NCBI GenBank assembly: GCA_900143635.1 | Contig: FREY01000001.1 | Span: 217,324 to 281,323, forward strand | DNA: 64,000 nucleotides | Reading direction: 5' to 3' | From: Rhodobacteraceae bacterium Alg231-04 | GTDB lineage: Bacteria > Pseudomonadota > Alphaproteobacteria > Rhodobacterales > Rhodobacteraceae | Shown here: piece after piece, positions 63,553-64,000 of the stretch | Position numbering within the stretch: position 1 is the stretch's first letter | How the letters are laid out: each line of letters begins with the position of its first letter | Notes under the pieces: generated by a model | The model's database searches: none | What the model saw: only the letters and a program-made list of their open reading frames with translations | What the model was told of the DNA's origin: nothing | Made by a program: the position numbers and the translations under genes

Positions 63553-63566
63553 TTGACACAGGTCAA
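63553..63566 (-). promoter_or_regulatory. FNR/FnrL-type site of the four-cysteine gene array
   Basis: TTGAC-ACAG-GTCAA is a full match to the TTGAY-N4-RTCAA pattern. With the centre at -41.5 (class II), transcription would start near 63518, preceded by a -10-like TTTAAC (minus strand, 63531-63526) and leaving a 24-nt leader before the first ATG. Confidence 0.7.
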
Positions 63567-63582
63567 CCCCGTGACGTCGCTC

Positions 63583-63975
63583 TCAGTGGTCGATCCCCTG
63601 ATCAGCGAAATAATGCCGGACCGCATCCTGCACCCGGCGGAACCGGTCGCCGCCGAGCTTTTTGCCGCCATACCAGCGGGTGACAATGATCACATGGTCC
63701 TGCATCCCGGCGCGTTCCATCATCCGCAGGATCACAATCCCGGCGCCGCTTTCACCGTCATCTGCTTTGAGCGCGCCGTTGGGCAGCATCGCAGCCCAGG
63801 TGTTATGGGTCGCCTTGGCGTAAGCCCGGTCACGCTTCAACTCAGTCAAGACCGCGTCAACATCGGCCCGCGAGGACACGGCCGCGCCGGTCACCGCATA
63901 TTTTGATCCACGGTCGGTCAACACCACCCCAAGCATACGCAGGCTGGTGTCAGAAGCGGAAGATCCCTGCCCCAT
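63583..63975 (-). CDS. YigZ/IMPACT family protein (short form)
   Basis: 130 residues. It has the IMPACT N-terminal (UPF0029) pattern: DRGSKYAV, KATHNTWAAM, DDGESGAG and IIVTRWYGGKKLGGDRFRR. The C-terminal domain of YigZ is absent. The family is linked to translation-related control or has unknown function. The ATG at 63975 has no clear ribosome-binding site and the frame is open to the window edge, so the true start could lie outside. The four-cysteine array follows on the same strand. Confidence 0.83.
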   Translation of the reverse strand: MGQGSSASDTSLRMLGVVLTDRGSKYAVTGAAVSSRADVDAVLTELKRDRAYAKATHNTWAAMLPNGALKADDGESGAGIVILRMMERAGMQDHVIIVTRWYGGKKLGGDRFRRVQDAVRHYFADQGIDH

Positions 63976-64000
63976 AATCAGTTGAGACCGTATTTCCGAA

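Overview
The window is a GC-rich (roughly 60 percent), gene-dense stretch of an alphaproteobacterial chromosome, most likely a marine Rhodobacteraceae (Roseobacter-group) organism. Evidence: a GcrA cell-cycle regulator, a DUF2842 gene joined to purA, a PopZ-like gene beside tolC and pcm (as in Caulobacter), an HrpB-type helicase, FNR boxes of the FnrL type, and several short proteins typical of this family. No rRNA or tRNA gene, prophage, insertion sequence or CRISPR array was seen. The content is mostly core housekeeping with small accessory patches.

Layout. 1-5.1 kb: the 3' part of a very acidic protein, a class III cyclase/TPR protein, DUF2842 and purA. 5.3-6.9 kb: a three-gene cobalt-type nitrile hydratase operon. 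7-10.8 kb: secG, pyrG and a class I aldolase. 10.9-19.8 kb: crotonase, SMP-30-like protein, two PLP aminotransferases, an ABC exporter, a glycosyltransferase, YgfZ and a secreted protein. 19.8-25.8 kb: efp, a small conserved protein, cobQ, then the popZ-like/tolC/pcm cluster. 25.9-30.7 kb: PhnA-like, DksA/TraR-like and entericidin genes around an FNR box, lepA, and several very small genes. 31-38.3 kb: LysR regulator, low-molecular-weight phosphatase, PCu(A)C copper chaperone plus a DUF2946-like gene, rpmB, meaB and hrpB. 38.4-45.7 kb: SDR, NUDIX, phosphate transporter, the argD-argF operon with an arginine-rich leader peptide, EamA transporter and ABC-2 permease. 45.8-53.7 kb: gcrA, a betaine-type binding protein, DUF3604, YHS protein, YghU, NTF2-like, SseB-like and a uracil-DNA glycosylase. 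53.9-58.6 kb: a capsule operon (kpsT, kpsE, kdsA, hexose-phosphate mutase). 58.7-64 kb: AsmA-like, rimO, a CDGSH protein, three tandem four-cysteine proteins behind an FNR box, and a YigZ/IMPACT protein.

Genes that work together: nthA-nthB-accessory (nitrile hydration and metal loading); argD-argF (ornithine/citrulline synthesis), probably under attenuation; kpsT-kpsE-kdsA-mutase (Kdo-containing capsule synthesis and export); PCu(A)C with the DUF2946-like gene (copper delivery); popZ-like-tolC-pcm (conserved synteny).

The observations most worth a second look are: (1) a 14-residue leader peptide ending in four arginines whose Arg codons lie in the 5' arm of a terminator-like hairpin upstream of argD; (2) three tandem C-x2-C-x5-C-x16/17-C mini-proteins behind an FNR box placed as for a class II promoter; (3) a second FNR box in front of the DksA/TraR-like gene; (4) the PopZ-like gene in Caulobacter-like synteny; and (5) several families of structured intergenic repeats, including related copies flanking hrpB and a 3'-end motif seen after four genes.
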